In this document: piece after piece, positions 28,688 to 37,598 of the stretch
Layout of the letters: every line of letters begins with the position of its first letter
Position numbering within the stretch: position 1 is the stretch's first letter
Source of the DNA: Sphingomonas sp. Ant H11
GTDB taxonomy: Bacteria; Pseudomonadota; Alphaproteobacteria; Sphingomonadales; Sphingomonadaceae
Assembly: GCF_000797515.1 (NCBI RefSeq)
Contig: NZ_JSBN01000094.1
Span: forward strand, 1 to 44,936
DNA: 44,936 nt
Direction: 5' to 3'
Translations under genes and position numbers: made by a program
Notes under the pieces: generated by a model
What the model was told of the DNA's origin: nothing
The model's input: only the letters and a program-made list of their open reading frames with translations
Database searches by the model: none

Positions 28688-31399
28688 TCAGAACTTCAGC
28701 GTGAAACCGGCAAAGACGGTACGGCCACTCTGAGTCTCGTTATGCAAGCGGTGATAGATGCTGTTATACTGCACCTCAGTCGTGTTGGCGATGTTGATTG
28801 CGTCCACCGTCAGCCGCAGTTTGCTGGTAAGGTTCACGAACGCCGCTGCGTCGACATACACCGTGCCGTCGAAACCGTCCTCGCTCGCCGGATTGGAACC
28901 GTCATAGGCGCTGCGCAGATAGGACGACCGATAGTTCGCCGATCCGCGAATGCCCCAGCGCTTGGTCTCGTAATAGAGCGTGCCATTGGCGTTGGTCTTG
29001 GACAGGCCTGGGATCGGGGTCTTCACACCCTTCACCGGCGCGTTCGAATCGATCACCGTCACGTTCGCCGACATACCGAACTTGTCGAACGGGGCCGGAA
29101 GGAAAGTGAAGTTGGTTTGCGCCGCCGCTTCGAAGCCGGTGATATAGGCCTTGCTCAGGTTCACCGGCCGCGAAAATTCCGCGACGATGGTGGTCGGCGT
29201 TACGCCGGGTAGCGTCGAGACCGGCAGGCCCGTCGCGCTGAACGGCACATTGAACAGCGTTTCGCTCGAGATCAGGTTGCTGATGTCCTTGTGGAACACG
29301 CCCACCGAAATCAGGCCGATCTTGCCGAAATACCATTCGGCCGACAGGTCGTAGGCATTGTCCTTATATGGTTTCAGGTTCGGGTTGCCGACGCTTGCGG
29401 TGATCTGGCCGCTATCGGCATTGGCGCTGCCCGCCGCCGCCAGCGAACCGAGCGAGGGACGGTTGATGTTCTTGGCAGCCGCCACGCGGATCAGGAAGCT
29501 CGGCGTGACTTCCAAAATGGCGTTGAGTGCCGGGAGCACGCCCGAATAGCTCGATTTGGTAACGTTGCTGCCAATCGGCGTGTCATCGCTGTTGGTGATC
29601 AGGCCGTTGCTGTTGACGTCGGTGAAATACGCCCGAACGCCGACATTGCCGCGCAGCCGCATGCCCGCAACATGGCCGTCCCAGTCGAGCTGGCCATAGG
29701 TCGCCTTGGTCGTTTCGGTGACGGTGTAGGTGTTTTCGATGTCGGTTGCACCGGCGGTGGTGTGCGAGGCGTTATATTTGGCAAATGCGGCCGCATAATT
29801 GCCGGTGATCCAGCTTGCCGCCTCGTTCTGCGTGAAGACGTCGGCATAGGATGTCACGGGGCTGCCGGTGAACTGGTGGAACTGCCCGTCATTGTAGATT
29901 TCGGAGCCCGACGTGCTGTAGCGGCGATAGCTCGCCCCCGCGCGCAGCGTGAATATGTCACTCAGCTTTAGATGCCCGTTGCCGGTCGCTTCGCGCAGGC
30001 TGGTCTTGTTCCAGAATTCGCGGAAGTAGAATTCCTTGAACTCATATTTCGACGCATCGGTGGTGTTCCAACGATAGACGTTGGTCGCCGAGGTGCCGTC
30101 CGCCGCATAGGTGGTGGTCATGCCGCCATAAGCGCGCAGGTACAGCTTGTCGTCATACGGGGTAGTGTATTTCGAATCCTCATAGCCGACATGGCCGTCG
30201 AAGCCGAGGCTGTCATTCACATCCCATTTGCCGGTCAGCGCGAGCTGGTTGAAGCGGTTCTTGTTGAGCGAGCGGCGGTGTTCGCTGGCATAGGTGACGT
30301 TGTCGACGCTGATCGCATCGACAAAGTTGCTGCTGTCCCAATGGATCGAATTGATCTTCGAGGTCGTATCGAAGATCACCGAGCCCGACGTGTTGTTGGG
30401 CCGCGTCGCGAGGTGATATTCGTCGCGGTGCGTGGTGAATTCGCCATGCAGCGCATCGAGCGTCAACAGCACGTTGTCCGCCGGACGCCACTGCGTGGCG
30501 AGCGTCAGGCCAAGCCGCTCCTGCTGCGCATCCCACACCGACAGGCGGTTGCCCGAGGCGAACACCAGATCGCCCGACTTGAACTTGGTCTGCTGGTCGG
30601 CCGAGAGCCCTGAGATATCGAGGCCCTTGCCGAGGTAGCTGGAGATCTGGCTCGCGCTCAACTGGGTCGGCGAATAGGTGTTGTAGCCCTGCTCCTCGGT
30701 CTTGCGCTTCGAATACGCTACCGAGACCAGCACGCCGAAGGTATCGCCCCAATTCTGGCCGATCATCGCGGCGATGCGCGGCTGCGCGTCCTTGGTGTAG
30801 CTGTTGGTGCCGAGCTTGGCCGAGATCGCGCCGGTAATGCCCTGCTTATATTCCAGCGGCTTGGCGGTGAACAGGCCGACCGTACCGGCCATGCCCCCTT
30901 CATTCTGCGCCGCCTGATAGGTCTTTTCGACCTCGATGCGCGAGAACAGTTCGGAGGCGAAGATATTGAAGTCGAACGCGCGGTCGCGCGACCGCTGGCC
31001 GCGGCTGTCCATCGCCGAATCGACGTTGCCGAGCACTTCCATGCCGTTGAGCTGGACGCGGGTATAGTCCGGCCCAAGGCCGCGCAGCGTGATGCGGCGG
31101 CCTTCGCCTGCCTCGCGGTTGATCGCCACGCCCGGCAGGCGCTGGATCGATTCGGCCAGGTTGAGTTCGGGGAACTTCGCCATGTCTTCCGCGACGATCA
31201 CGTCTTTGACGATGGTGGCATCGCGCTTCAACGCGCGCGCTTTGGCAAGCGACTGGATATAGCCGTTGACGACAATATCGGCTGGGGCCGCGTCCGTGGC
31301 GGCGGCAGGGTCGGTCACGGTTTGCGCCATCGCGCTGGTTGCAAAGACGCCGCTCGTCGCGGTTGCGATCGCCAGAATCGCCGTACTCATTTTACGCAT
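28688..31399 (-). CDS. TonB-dependent outer membrane receptor
   Basis: This 903-residue TonB-dependent transporter has a signal peptide ending AMAQ, a TonB-box-like ADIVVNG, the plug with FPELNLAESIQRLPGVAI and GRRITLRGLGPDYTRVQLNG, and a 22-strand-type barrel that ends in the expected terminal Phe (TLKF). It resembles the large receptors of sphingomonads and caulobacters that import organic solutes rather than siderophores. The cargo is unknown, but its partner gene is PLC2, so a lipid-derived phosphate ester is a reasonable guess. Start ATG 31399. It diverges from the DeoR regulator. Confidence 0.92.
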   Translation of the reverse strand: MRKMSTAILAIATATSGVFATSAMAQTVTDPAAATDAAPADIVVNGYIQSLAKARALKRDATIVKDVIVAEDMAKFPELNLAESIQRLPGVAINREAGEGRRITLRGLGPDYTRVQLNGMEVLGNVDSAMDSRGQRSRDRAFDFNIFASELFSRIEVEKTYQAAQNEGGMAGTVGLFTAKPLEYKQGITGAISAKLGTNSYTKDAQPRIAAMIGQNWGDTFGVLVSVAYSKRKTEEQGYNTYSPTQLSASQISSYLGKGLDISGLSADQQTKFKSGDLVFASGNRLSVWDAQQERLGLTLATQWRPADNVLLTLDALHGEFTTHRDEYHLATRPNNTSGSVIFDTTSKINSIHWDSSNFVDAISVDNVTYASEHRRSLNKNRFNQLALTGKWDVNDSLGFDGHVGYEDSKYTTPYDDKLYLRAYGGMTTTYAADGTSATNVYRWNTTDASKYEFKEFYFREFWNKTSLREATGNGHLKLSDIFTLRAGASYRRYSTSGSEIYNDGQFHQFTGSPVTSYADVFTQNEAASWITGNYAAAFAKYNASHTTAGATDIENTYTVTETTKATYGQLDWDGHVAGMRLRGNVGVRAYFTDVNSNGLITNSDDTPIGSNVTKSSYSGVLPALNAILEVTPSFLIRVAAAKNINRPSLGSLAAAGSANADSGQITASVGNPNLKPYKDNAYDLSAEWYFGKIGLISVGVFHKDISNLISSETLFNVPFSATGLPVSTLPGVTPTTIVAEFSRPVNLSKAYITGFEAAAQTNFTFLPAPFDKFGMSANVTVIDSNAPVKGVKTPIPGLSKTNANGTLYYETKRWGIRGSANYRSSYLRSAYDGSNPASEDGFDGTVYVDAAAFVNLTSKLRLTVDAINIANTTEVQYNSIYHRLHNETQSGRTVFAGFTLKF

Positions 31400-31480
31400 T
31401 TGTGGTGCCCTCCCTGCGCGGCTGGGAAAAGCCCCAAGTCGCGCTGCCCGACCCGGCCGGTAGAGCGCGGACATGACGAG

Positions 31481-31543
31481 TATGTGACATTTTGTGGTTT
31501 TGTGGCGGTTTTTATGTGGATAAATGTGAGTTTCCATTGTGTG
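31481..31543. promoter_or_regulatory. TGTG repeat array between receptor and DeoR gene
   Basis: In this AT-rich stretch of an otherwise GC-rich window, TGTG followed by G or A recurs at 31483, 31493, 31501, 31515, 31525 and 31540. Two copies form the exact tandem TTTTGTGG/TTTTGTGG at 31490-31505, and the outer ones both read TGTGACA. Spacing is about 8-15 nt. It is a candidate operator for the adjacent DeoR-family regulator and lies between the two divergent promoters. No known consensus was matched. Confidence 0.55.
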
Positions 31544-31565
31544 ACAGCCGCGATATGATCGCGCC

Positions 31566-32402
31566 ATGCAGACACCGTTCTCACCGCTCGACGATGCTCC
31601 GGGGCTGCGCGTCATCCAGAGTTCGCGGATCGCAGCGATCCTAAAATTGCTCGAGGCGCGCTCCAGCCTGTCGATCGCCGAGCTGGCCGCGCGCTTTGAC
31701 TGTTCGGAAGAAACGATCCGCCGCGATATCCGCCAGTTGGAGCAAACCGGTCGCGTGCTGAAGGTGCATGGCGGCGTGCGCACACCGGATGCCGATTTCG
31801 AAGCGCCCTATCGCTTGCGCTTTCGCGAACAAGCCGAAGCCAAACAGCAGATCGGGCAGGCTGCGGCAGAACTGGTCGAACCCGGCATGACCCTCCTGGT
31901 CGATTCGGGCACTACCTGCTTCTGGCTGGTTCGCGCCTTGGCGCGGGTGCCGGACCTCACCATCATCACCAACAGTATCGACGTTGCGAGCGAAGTGCTC
32001 GGCCGTCCGAAACAGCGCCTGTTCGTCGCGGGCGGCGTCATCAATCACGATTATCGCGCCGCATTCGGGCCGGAGGCGATCGCTTATTGTGGCGGCTTCG
32101 TTCCCGATCTGACGATTTTTTCCATGGGCGCGATTGATGCGGAGCGCGGCTTCCTCGACTTCGAACCCGACGAGGCCACCTTCAAGCGCGCCTTGCTCGA
32201 GCGTGCGCGCCGGATCGTCGTTCTGGCGGATTCGACCAAATTCGGGCGCAAGGGGACGACGCGAGTGGCCGACTTTGCCGATGTTGCCGATCTGGTGACC
32301 GAGGCCCAGCCGCCCCACGCCTTTGTTGCAGCGGCCGCTGCCACCGGGATGGCGGTGCATGTGGCCCGCGCGGCCCCGGCTGCGGATTCACCGCCGCTAT
32401 AA
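31566..32402 (+). CDS. DeoR/GlpR family transcriptional regulator
   Basis: The 278-residue DeoR-type regulator has an N-terminal HTH with LSIAELAARFDCSEETIRRDIRQLE and GRVLKVHGGV, and the DeoRC sugar-phosphate sensor domain with LVDSGTTCFWLVRAL, IITNSIDVA, FVAGGVINHDYRAAFGPEA and LADSTKFGRKG. Members respond to phosphorylated sugars or glycerol-3-phosphate. It diverges from the TonB receptor across 166 nt that hold a TGTG repeat array, and so probably represses the receptor-PLC2 unit. An Ala-rich C-terminal tail of about 25 residues is not part of the domain. The start is ATG 31566. It converges with flgB. Confidence 0.9.
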   Translation: MQTPFSPLDDAPGLRVIQSSRIAAILKLLEARSSLSIAELAARFDCSEETIRRDIRQLEQTGRVLKVHGGVRTPDADFEAPYRLRFREQAEAKQQIGQAAAELVEPGMTLLVDSGTTCFWLVRALARVPDLTIITNSIDVASEVLGRPKQRLFVAGGVINHDYRAAFGPEAIAYCGGFVPDLTIFSMGAIDAERGFLDFEPDEATFKRALLERARRIVVLADSTKFGRKGTTRVADFADVADLVTEAQPPHAFVAAAAATGMAVHVARAAPAADSPPL

Positions 32403-32412
32403 GGCCATCGCC

Positions 32413-32838
32413 TTACCCGCCATGGCCGATCGCCGTCTTCAGCATGGATAGCTGTTTGCGATAGATGTTGGTCATTGCCGCGAAATCGGCCTGGATCTGC
32501 CCCATCTTCAGCAATTGATCTTCCAGCGTGACGTTGTTGCCGTCGGGCTTGGTCTCGCTCACATCGGTATCGAGGATCGACGATGCGCCCATCGGCGCGC
32601 GTGCGCCGAGCGCCGCCATGCTCGGGGTCAATTGCACGGTGGGCACGGCGATACCCGGTGCACCGCCCGCGCCGCCGCCCTGCGCCGCCAGCAGCGCCGA
32701 AAAATTGGGTGCCGCGACATCGCGGGCCTTGAAGCCCGGCGTTTCGGAATTGGCGATATTTTGCGAAATGACCCGCTGGCGATCGGCCAGATGCTTCATT
32801 TCGGCGCGGATGCCCGACAGGATCGCGGGAACGGCCAT
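32413..32838 (-). CDS. flgB: Flagellar basal-body rod protein FlgB
   Basis: The 141-residue proximal rod protein has the family start ILSGIRAEMKHLADRQRVISQNIANSETPGFKARD, read in two parts, and the C-terminal helix with LEDQLLKMGQIQADFAAMTNIYRKQLSML. It is exported by the flagellar type III system. It lies 3 nt downstream of the FlaEY-like gene on the same strand. The usual partners flgC and fliE do not follow; the next gene, converging from the other side, is the DeoR regulator. The start is ATG 32838. Confidence 0.93.
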   Translation of the reverse strand: MAVPAILSGIRAEMKHLADRQRVISQNIANSETPGFKARDVAAPNFSALLAAQGGGAGGAPGIAVPTVQLTPSMAALGARAPMGASSILDTDVSETKPDGNNVTLEDQLLKMGQIQADFAAMTNIYRKQLSMLKTAIGHGG

Positions 32839-32841
32839 GGC

Positions 32842-35706
32842 TTAGCCTCCGAACAGGGATACGAGGGAACCGCTATTGCTCGTGTCCGAAGTCGACGAGC
32901 TCAAACGCGCGAGGGCAGATTGGTAACCCGCCAGTTGCGCCTGTTGATAGGCACTCACCGTGCCACCGCCCGCCTTCTTCGTGTTGTCGACGATCGACGC
33001 CTTGGTATCGTCCCAATAGAGCGAACGATACGCGGTTTGCGTCATCGACAATGCCGACTTGATCTTGCCCAATGCCGCCTTGGCGTCTGCGGGGGTCGCC
33101 AAGGTCAGCGATGTACTGAGATCCAGTCCATAGGCACCGCCCGGCCGCACGGTCGGCGCATTCGCCGCCACGGGCACCGGCGTCTCGATCCGCTGCGGTG
33201 CGATCCCGAGCTTGGACAGGGCATCGCGATCCCCGGTGCCAGGAATGAGTTCGATCGAATGACCGGCGGCGGCATCGATGCGCAGGCTCTTCATGCCGCT
33301 GATCCGCGGGGTGCTGGTGCTGCCCTTGGTGCCGGTCAGCTTGCCGATCCGGTCCGACAGCGTCTGCATCGTGTCGTCGGCGGTGATGGTGATCTTCTTG
33401 GCCGTGCCGCCATCGATGCTGATCGAAAAACTGTCGCCTACGCGCAGCGCGGTCTGGGTCACCAATTTGGCCGAGACTTCGGGGTTGATCGTCCCCGTGC
33501 CGAAGCCGATCGCCCCCAGGCTATTGTCCCCGGTCGCCGCCACCGCCAGCCGCACCGGCTGCGTCGTCTGCCCACTTTGACCGAATTGGGTGGTGCTGGC
33601 GATCGCGCCGGTCGCACCGTCGATCCGGCTGACGAAACCATCCACCGTACCCGAGCGCGCCGCACCGATCGTGCCGGACGTCCGACCGCCGGCGTAGATC
33701 GCACCGTCGAGAAAGGCGACGCTGTCGACCTGGTCGTCCTGCGCGCTGCCGACATAAGTGACCGCCGCGCTGCTCAGCGCACCATCGATGCGCGCGACAA
33801 AGCCATCGCGCCCGCCCGACGTTCCATTCACCTGTGTGCCCGAAAGCGCCGCGCTCGCGGAACCACCGACCGCAATCGTGCCATCGCTGCCCACCGCCAG
33901 CGCGCGCGCATCGGCCGTGCCCAGATCAAGCGTCGCCAGATCGTTGGACAAGGCACCGGCGTCGAGTTTGCGCACTTGTGCGGTGCCATTGTTGTTCATC
34001 AGCGCCAGCACATTGCCGTCGCTGCCGATCGCCAGCGCCGTGATCGATTCGCTTCCACCCGAATCGATCGCGCGACGATCGGCAACGTGGCCCGTCGAGT
34101 CGATCCGCGCGACAAAGGCGTCGCCGCCCCCCGTCGCGCTCTTGCCCCCGACGAAGACCGAACCATCGTTCCCGATAGCGAGCGCTTTGGCGACATCATT
34201 GCCGGTGCCCGCCACGACCGTCGTAAACGCTTCATCGCCCAGCGTGCTGTAGCGCGCGACGAACATGTCGCCATCATGCGTCACCCCGTCGAGGCTGCCC
34301 GTGACGGTGCCCGCCACCACGACATCGCCATTGGCAGCAACGCTAACCGCCGCCCCGGTGGAGGCCCCGGCCGCGCCAAGCCCCCGTTCCCACACGACTT
34401 TGCCCGCGCCGTCGAGCTTGGTCAGGAACAGCGTGTCCGAACCGTTGGAGCGTTCCGACCCCAAATCGCCCCGCGTCGTGCCGACCACATAGGTATTGCC
34501 CTGCGCATCGGTCGCCATCGCTGCGGCATCGGTATTGGCCTGGACGGCGGTGGTCTTGGTGGTGGTCGCCACCGCCTTGCCATTGTAATCGGTCTTGAAG
34601 GTTGTCGTCGAACTGGTCGTCTTGCCGGCGATCTTTGCTTGTTCGGTGGCAACACGGTCCAGCGCGCTCAGCGTCGCCACCGACTTTTGCACCATCGCAC
34701 CGGCAGGATCGGCGAAGCGGAAGATCTGCGTCGCGGTCGGTGTGGTGGCGGTCGGCTGACCGGCAACCGCCGTCTGCCCGGCGGCGAGCGGGACCGGCCC
34801 GCTCTCACCGGTCGCGACGAGCAGCGCGGGCTTGGCGTTGATCTGGTCGATCGTCACCCGGTCGGCCCCGTTGGGCGCGTTGAGCGTCAGGCCCCATTTT
34901 TCGGTCCCGCGTTCGGGCGTGAAGTGCGCCACCCACTTTGGCTGCTGCATCCCCTTTTCGTCCAGCTGCAGACTGCCATCGGAATTGAGGCGCGGCAGCG
35001 CGGAAATCGCGGCGTTGAGCGCATCCGAGACCGAATCCAGCGTCGGCGGTTGCGGCCCCTGCGACAAATCCACCGTCAGCGTGTCGCTCGCCCCAGGCTT
35101 GGACAGCGTGATCTTGAGTTGCTCCTGCCCGGTCATTCCCGGCAACGCGTCCGACCGGCTTGCCGCCACCTCCGGCCCCTTCACCGTGTACGCATCGGGG
35201 GACGGAATTCCGACGCTCGTCGCGCTGCGCGCAGGCTGAGCGAGCGAGAGGTCCAGGATCCCGTTGGGGGCGTGCGCCAAAAAGCTCTGCAAATCCGTCA
35301 GGCCTTTGGCGAAGGTCGTCTGCAACGTCGCGCGCTGCGCGGCGTTGCTGGTGGTCGCGGCCGCAGTTTCGGCGAGCAGACGCAAGCGATCGAGCGCCTT
35401 ATAGGTCGTAAAGCTGGTTTGCACGTCGCTCGGCAGCGCAGACGGGCCCGTCGCGGGCTTGTCGATGATCGTCGTCATCGCCTTGATCGCGGACACTTGC
35501 GCCGACACCGGTAGCGTCGTCGGCGTTTCCTTCCACGGCGGCGTCGTTGGCGCAGTCGTAAACTGCGCCTTGGCGACGCGCACGGCTTTGGATTCGATCG
35601 TGGGGGCGCTGCTGTTGGAGGCGCTGAAATCCGCGAACGAATTGCTGCCCGTCATAAGGCTCAGCCCGATCAAGCTCCCCGATAAATCCGCCGACATCTC
35701 CGTCAT
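32842..35706 (-). CDS. Large repeat protein, FlaEY-like
   Basis: The product of about 954 residues has a Ser/Thr/Ala-rich N terminus, a middle region with flagellin or hook-like phrases (DTLTVDLSQGPQPPTLDSVSDAL), and at about residues 380-700 a series of beta-propeller (SBBP-type) repeats such as GNTYVVGTTRGDL, GDVVVAGTVTGSL and GSVFVGGKSA. The C terminus has DSFSISIDGGTAKKI, again flagellin-like, and a helical end. The organisation recalls Caulobacter FlaEY. The longer open frame to 36030 runs into antisense fliG; ATG 35706 is the first start beyond fliG. It is translated with flgB, 3 nt apart. Confidence 0.72.
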   Translation of the reverse strand: MTEMSADLSGSLIGLSLMTGSNSFADFSASNSSAPTIESKAVRVAKAQFTTAPTTPPWKETPTTLPVSAQVSAIKAMTTIIDKPATGPSALPSDVQTSFTTYKALDRLRLLAETAAATTSNAAQRATLQTTFAKGLTDLQSFLAHAPNGILDLSLAQPARSATSVGIPSPDAYTVKGPEVAASRSDALPGMTGQEQLKITLSKPGASDTLTVDLSQGPQPPTLDSVSDALNAAISALPRLNSDGSLQLDEKGMQQPKWVAHFTPERGTEKWGLTLNAPNGADRVTIDQINAKPALLVATGESGPVPLAAGQTAVAGQPTATTPTATQIFRFADPAGAMVQKSVATLSALDRVATEQAKIAGKTTSSTTTFKTDYNGKAVATTTKTTAVQANTDAAAMATDAQGNTYVVGTTRGDLGSERSNGSDTLFLTKLDGAGKVVWERGLGAAGASTGAAVSVAANGDVVVAGTVTGSLDGVTHDGDMFVARYSTLGDEAFTTVVAGTGNDVAKALAIGNDGSVFVGGKSATGGGDAFVARIDSTGHVADRRAIDSGGSESITALAIGSDGNVLALMNNNGTAQVRKLDAGALSNDLATLDLGTADARALAVGSDGTIAVGGSASAALSGTQVNGTSGGRDGFVARIDGALSSAAVTYVGSAQDDQVDSVAFLDGAIYAGGRTSGTIGAARSGTVDGFVSRIDGATGAIASTTQFGQSGQTTQPVRLAVAATGDNSLGAIGFGTGTINPEVSAKLVTQTALRVGDSFSISIDGGTAKKITITADDTMQTLSDRIGKLTGTKGSTSTPRISGMKSLRIDAAAGHSIELIPGTGDRDALSKLGIAPQRIETPVPVAANAPTVRPGGAYGLDLSTSLTLATPADAKAALGKIKSALSMTQTAYRSLYWDDTKASIVDNTKKAGGGTVSAYQQAQLAGYQSALARLSSSTSDTSNSGSLVSLFGG

Positions 35707-35707
35707 C

Positions 35708-35733
35708 CCTATAAGACTCTTCCTATAATAGCA
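35708..35733 (+). promoter_or_regulatory. Possible -10 boxes between flaEY-like gene and fliG
   Basis: CCTATAAG and CCTATAAT occur 17 nt apart in the 84-nt divergent gap. Similar CCTATAA sites precede fliF (37547) and fliK (43023). They resemble -10 hexamers about 40-80 nt upstream of the genes. No clear -35 or sigma54 (TGGCA...TTGC) partner was found. Confidence 0.35.
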
Positions 35734-35790
35734 GGGAGAGACGCTCGAAGGCCGTGCTTTCGGCGAATTTTCTGGGGAAAATTGGTGAAC

Positions 35791-36819
35791 ATGATGGCGC
35801 AGATGGGCGAACCGCCTGAAATGAAGCGATTCACCGGTCAGCAGCGAGCTGCGGCCTTGATGCTCGCGCTCGGGAAAGAACACGGTGCGCCGATCTGGGA
35901 ACAGCTTTCGGTCGACGAAATCAAGGAACTGTCGGCGACGATCGCGGGCCTCGGCCGCATCCCCGCCGTCGTGGTCGAATATCTGCTCGTGCATTTCAGC
36001 GGCGAGGTCGCCAGCATGGCCTCGCTGCACGGCTCCTACGAATCGACCGAGCGGCTGCTCTCGGGCATCCTGCCCGGCGAGCGCGTCAAGGACATCATGG
36101 AGGATATTCGCGGGCCCTCTGGCCGGACGATGTGGGACAAGCTGTCGAATGTCAGCGAAACCGTGCTCGCCCAGGGGCTACGACACGAATATCCGCAGAC
36201 GGTCGCGGTGATCCTGTCGAAGCTGCGTTCCGAACATGCCGCGCGCGTGCTGTCCGAATTGCCCAGTGAATTCGCCGTCGATGTCATCATGCGCATGTTG
36301 CGGATGGAGACGGTGCAGAAGGAAGTCATCCTCGAAATCGAGCAGACGCTGCGCACCGAATTCATGGCCAATCTGTCGCGCTCCAACAAGCGCGATCCGC
36401 ATGAGGCAATGGCCGACATGTTCAACGCGCTCGACCGCGCGACCGAAGAAAAGATGCTGGCGGCGCTCGACGAGCGCGTGCCCGAATCCGCCATCCGCAT
36501 TCGCGCCCTGATGTTCACGTTCGAGGATCTGGGCAATCTGTTGCCCGCCGCGATCGGCGTGGTCGTGCGCAATGCCGACAAGCGCGAAATGGCACTGGCG
36601 CTGAAGGGTGCCCCGGAGGAAATGAAGAAGCTGTTCTTCAGCACCATGACCGAACGCGCCGCCAAGTTGCTGCGCGAGGACATGGCCGGCATGGGCCCGG
36701 TCCGCGCCCGCGATTGCGAGGAAGCCCAGTCGTCGCTCGTGCGGCTCGCAAAGACCCTGGCCGATGCCGGCGAAATCACGCTCGTCGATCCCAAGAGCGA
36801 CGATATGATGATCGTGTGA
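35791..36819 (+). CDS. fliG: Flagellar motor switch protein FliG
   Basis: This rotor protein of the C ring couples stator torque and CheY-P binding to rotation. The N domain contacts FliF, the middle domain carries LRHEYPQTVAVILSKL and the C domain has MFTFEDLGNLLPAAIGVVVRNADKRE with the charged torque residues. Length is about 342 residues, as in alphaproteobacteria. Possible starts are TTG 35782, GTG 35785 and ATG 35791; a GGGG at 35774-35777 is spaced best for GTG or ATG, and the choice is uncertain by two codons. It is the first gene of the plus-strand flagellar unit. Confidence 0.95.
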   Translation: MMAQMGEPPEMKRFTGQQRAAALMLALGKEHGAPIWEQLSVDEIKELSATIAGLGRIPAVVVEYLLVHFSGEVASMASLHGSYESTERLLSGILPGERVKDIMEDIRGPSGRTMWDKLSNVSETVLAQGLRHEYPQTVAVILSKLRSEHAARVLSELPSEFAVDVIMRMLRMETVQKEVILEIEQTLRTEFMANLSRSNKRDPHEAMADMFNALDRATEEKMLAALDERVPESAIRIRALMFTFEDLGNLLPAAIGVVVRNADKREMALALKGAPEEMKKLFFSTMTERAAKLLREDMAGMGPVRARDCEEAQSSLVRLAKTLADAGEITLVDPKSDDMMIV

Positions 36820-36832
36820 CGGAGACAGGCAA

Positions 36833-37491
36833 ATGAGTTTTCAAACCGTCCAGCGCTTCGCCTTCGACCGCGTCTTTACCGAGATGGGCCCGACGCCGTT
36901 CGACATGCCCGATTCGATGCTCGATCAGGCGGCGCTGCGTGCCGAACTGGACGCGCGCAACGCCGATCACGAAAGCGCCTTGTCGATCGCGCGCGCGGAT
37001 GCCTTCGAGGCGGGGCTTGCCCAGGCGCGCACCGAACGCGACGCTGCGTTGCTGTGCGCCATCGACGCGATGCACGGCGCGCTCGACGCGCTCGACGCGC
37101 GCTTTGCCGATACCACGCGCCGCATCGTTGCCGACGCGACCGAAGTTGCGCTGGCGGCTGCGGAGGCGATTGCGGGCCGCGCGCTCGCCTGCGATCCTGC
37201 GGGGCTGATCGACGAGGGAATCGGGCGCGTGCTGCAACAAGTCGCGCGCGGCACCGAGTTGCAGGTCCGCGTCCACCCCGATCTGGTCGAGGCGGTCGAG
37301 CAGCGCATCGCCCAGCGTCAGGCCGCCGACCGGCGCAAACTCCACGTCGCGTCGTACCGGATGCCACGCTGGCACCCGGCGACGCCTTGATCGATTGGGA
37401 GCAAGGCGGCTTGCTGCTCGAAAAGGCCGCGCGACGGGCGGCCGTGGAGAGCGAACTCGCCCCGCTGCTGCCCCCACTACCCAGCGCCTGA
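36833..37491 (+). CDS. fliH: Flagellar FliH-type export regulator, frame broken
   Basis: FliH controls the FliI ATPase of the flagellar export apparatus. The N half is acidic and helical with FEAGLAQARTERDAALLCAIDAM and the middle has the typical RIVADATEVALAAAEAIAGRAL. The raw frame ends in HVASYRMPRWHPATP, which is not family-like; reading one base later at 37350 gives VVPDATLAPGDALIDWEQGGL, the usual FliH ending, and a stop at 37491. One base is missing; restored length is about 219 residues. It lies 13 nt after fliG. fliI does not follow in this window. Confidence 0.87.
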
Positions 37492-37501
37492 TCTCGCCAC
37501 A

Positions 37502-37535
37502 CGGCAATTTTTTTTCCGCCCGGCAGAAATTGCCG
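37502..37535. promoter_or_regulatory. Inverted repeat upstream of fliF
   Basis: CGGCAATTT (37502-37510) and AAATTGCCG (37527-37535) are exact inverted 9-mers with a 16-nt spacer that includes a T8 run. It lies between fliH and fliF and could be a fliGH terminator or a regulator site for the fliF promoter. A sigma54 pattern was looked for here and not found (GG/GC spacing is 2 nt too short). Confidence 0.4.
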
Positions 37536-37598
37536 CCCGTCTCCATCCTATAAGATAGTCATGGGGGCTCGCCCCGACGGTCAGGATCGGGACACACT

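Noticed and set aside
32515..35514. Plus-strand open frame of about 1000 codons across the FlaEY-like gene
   Set aside because: Low-complexity Arg/Gly/His composition typical of a shadow; the minus strand encodes clear propeller repeats and couples to flgB.
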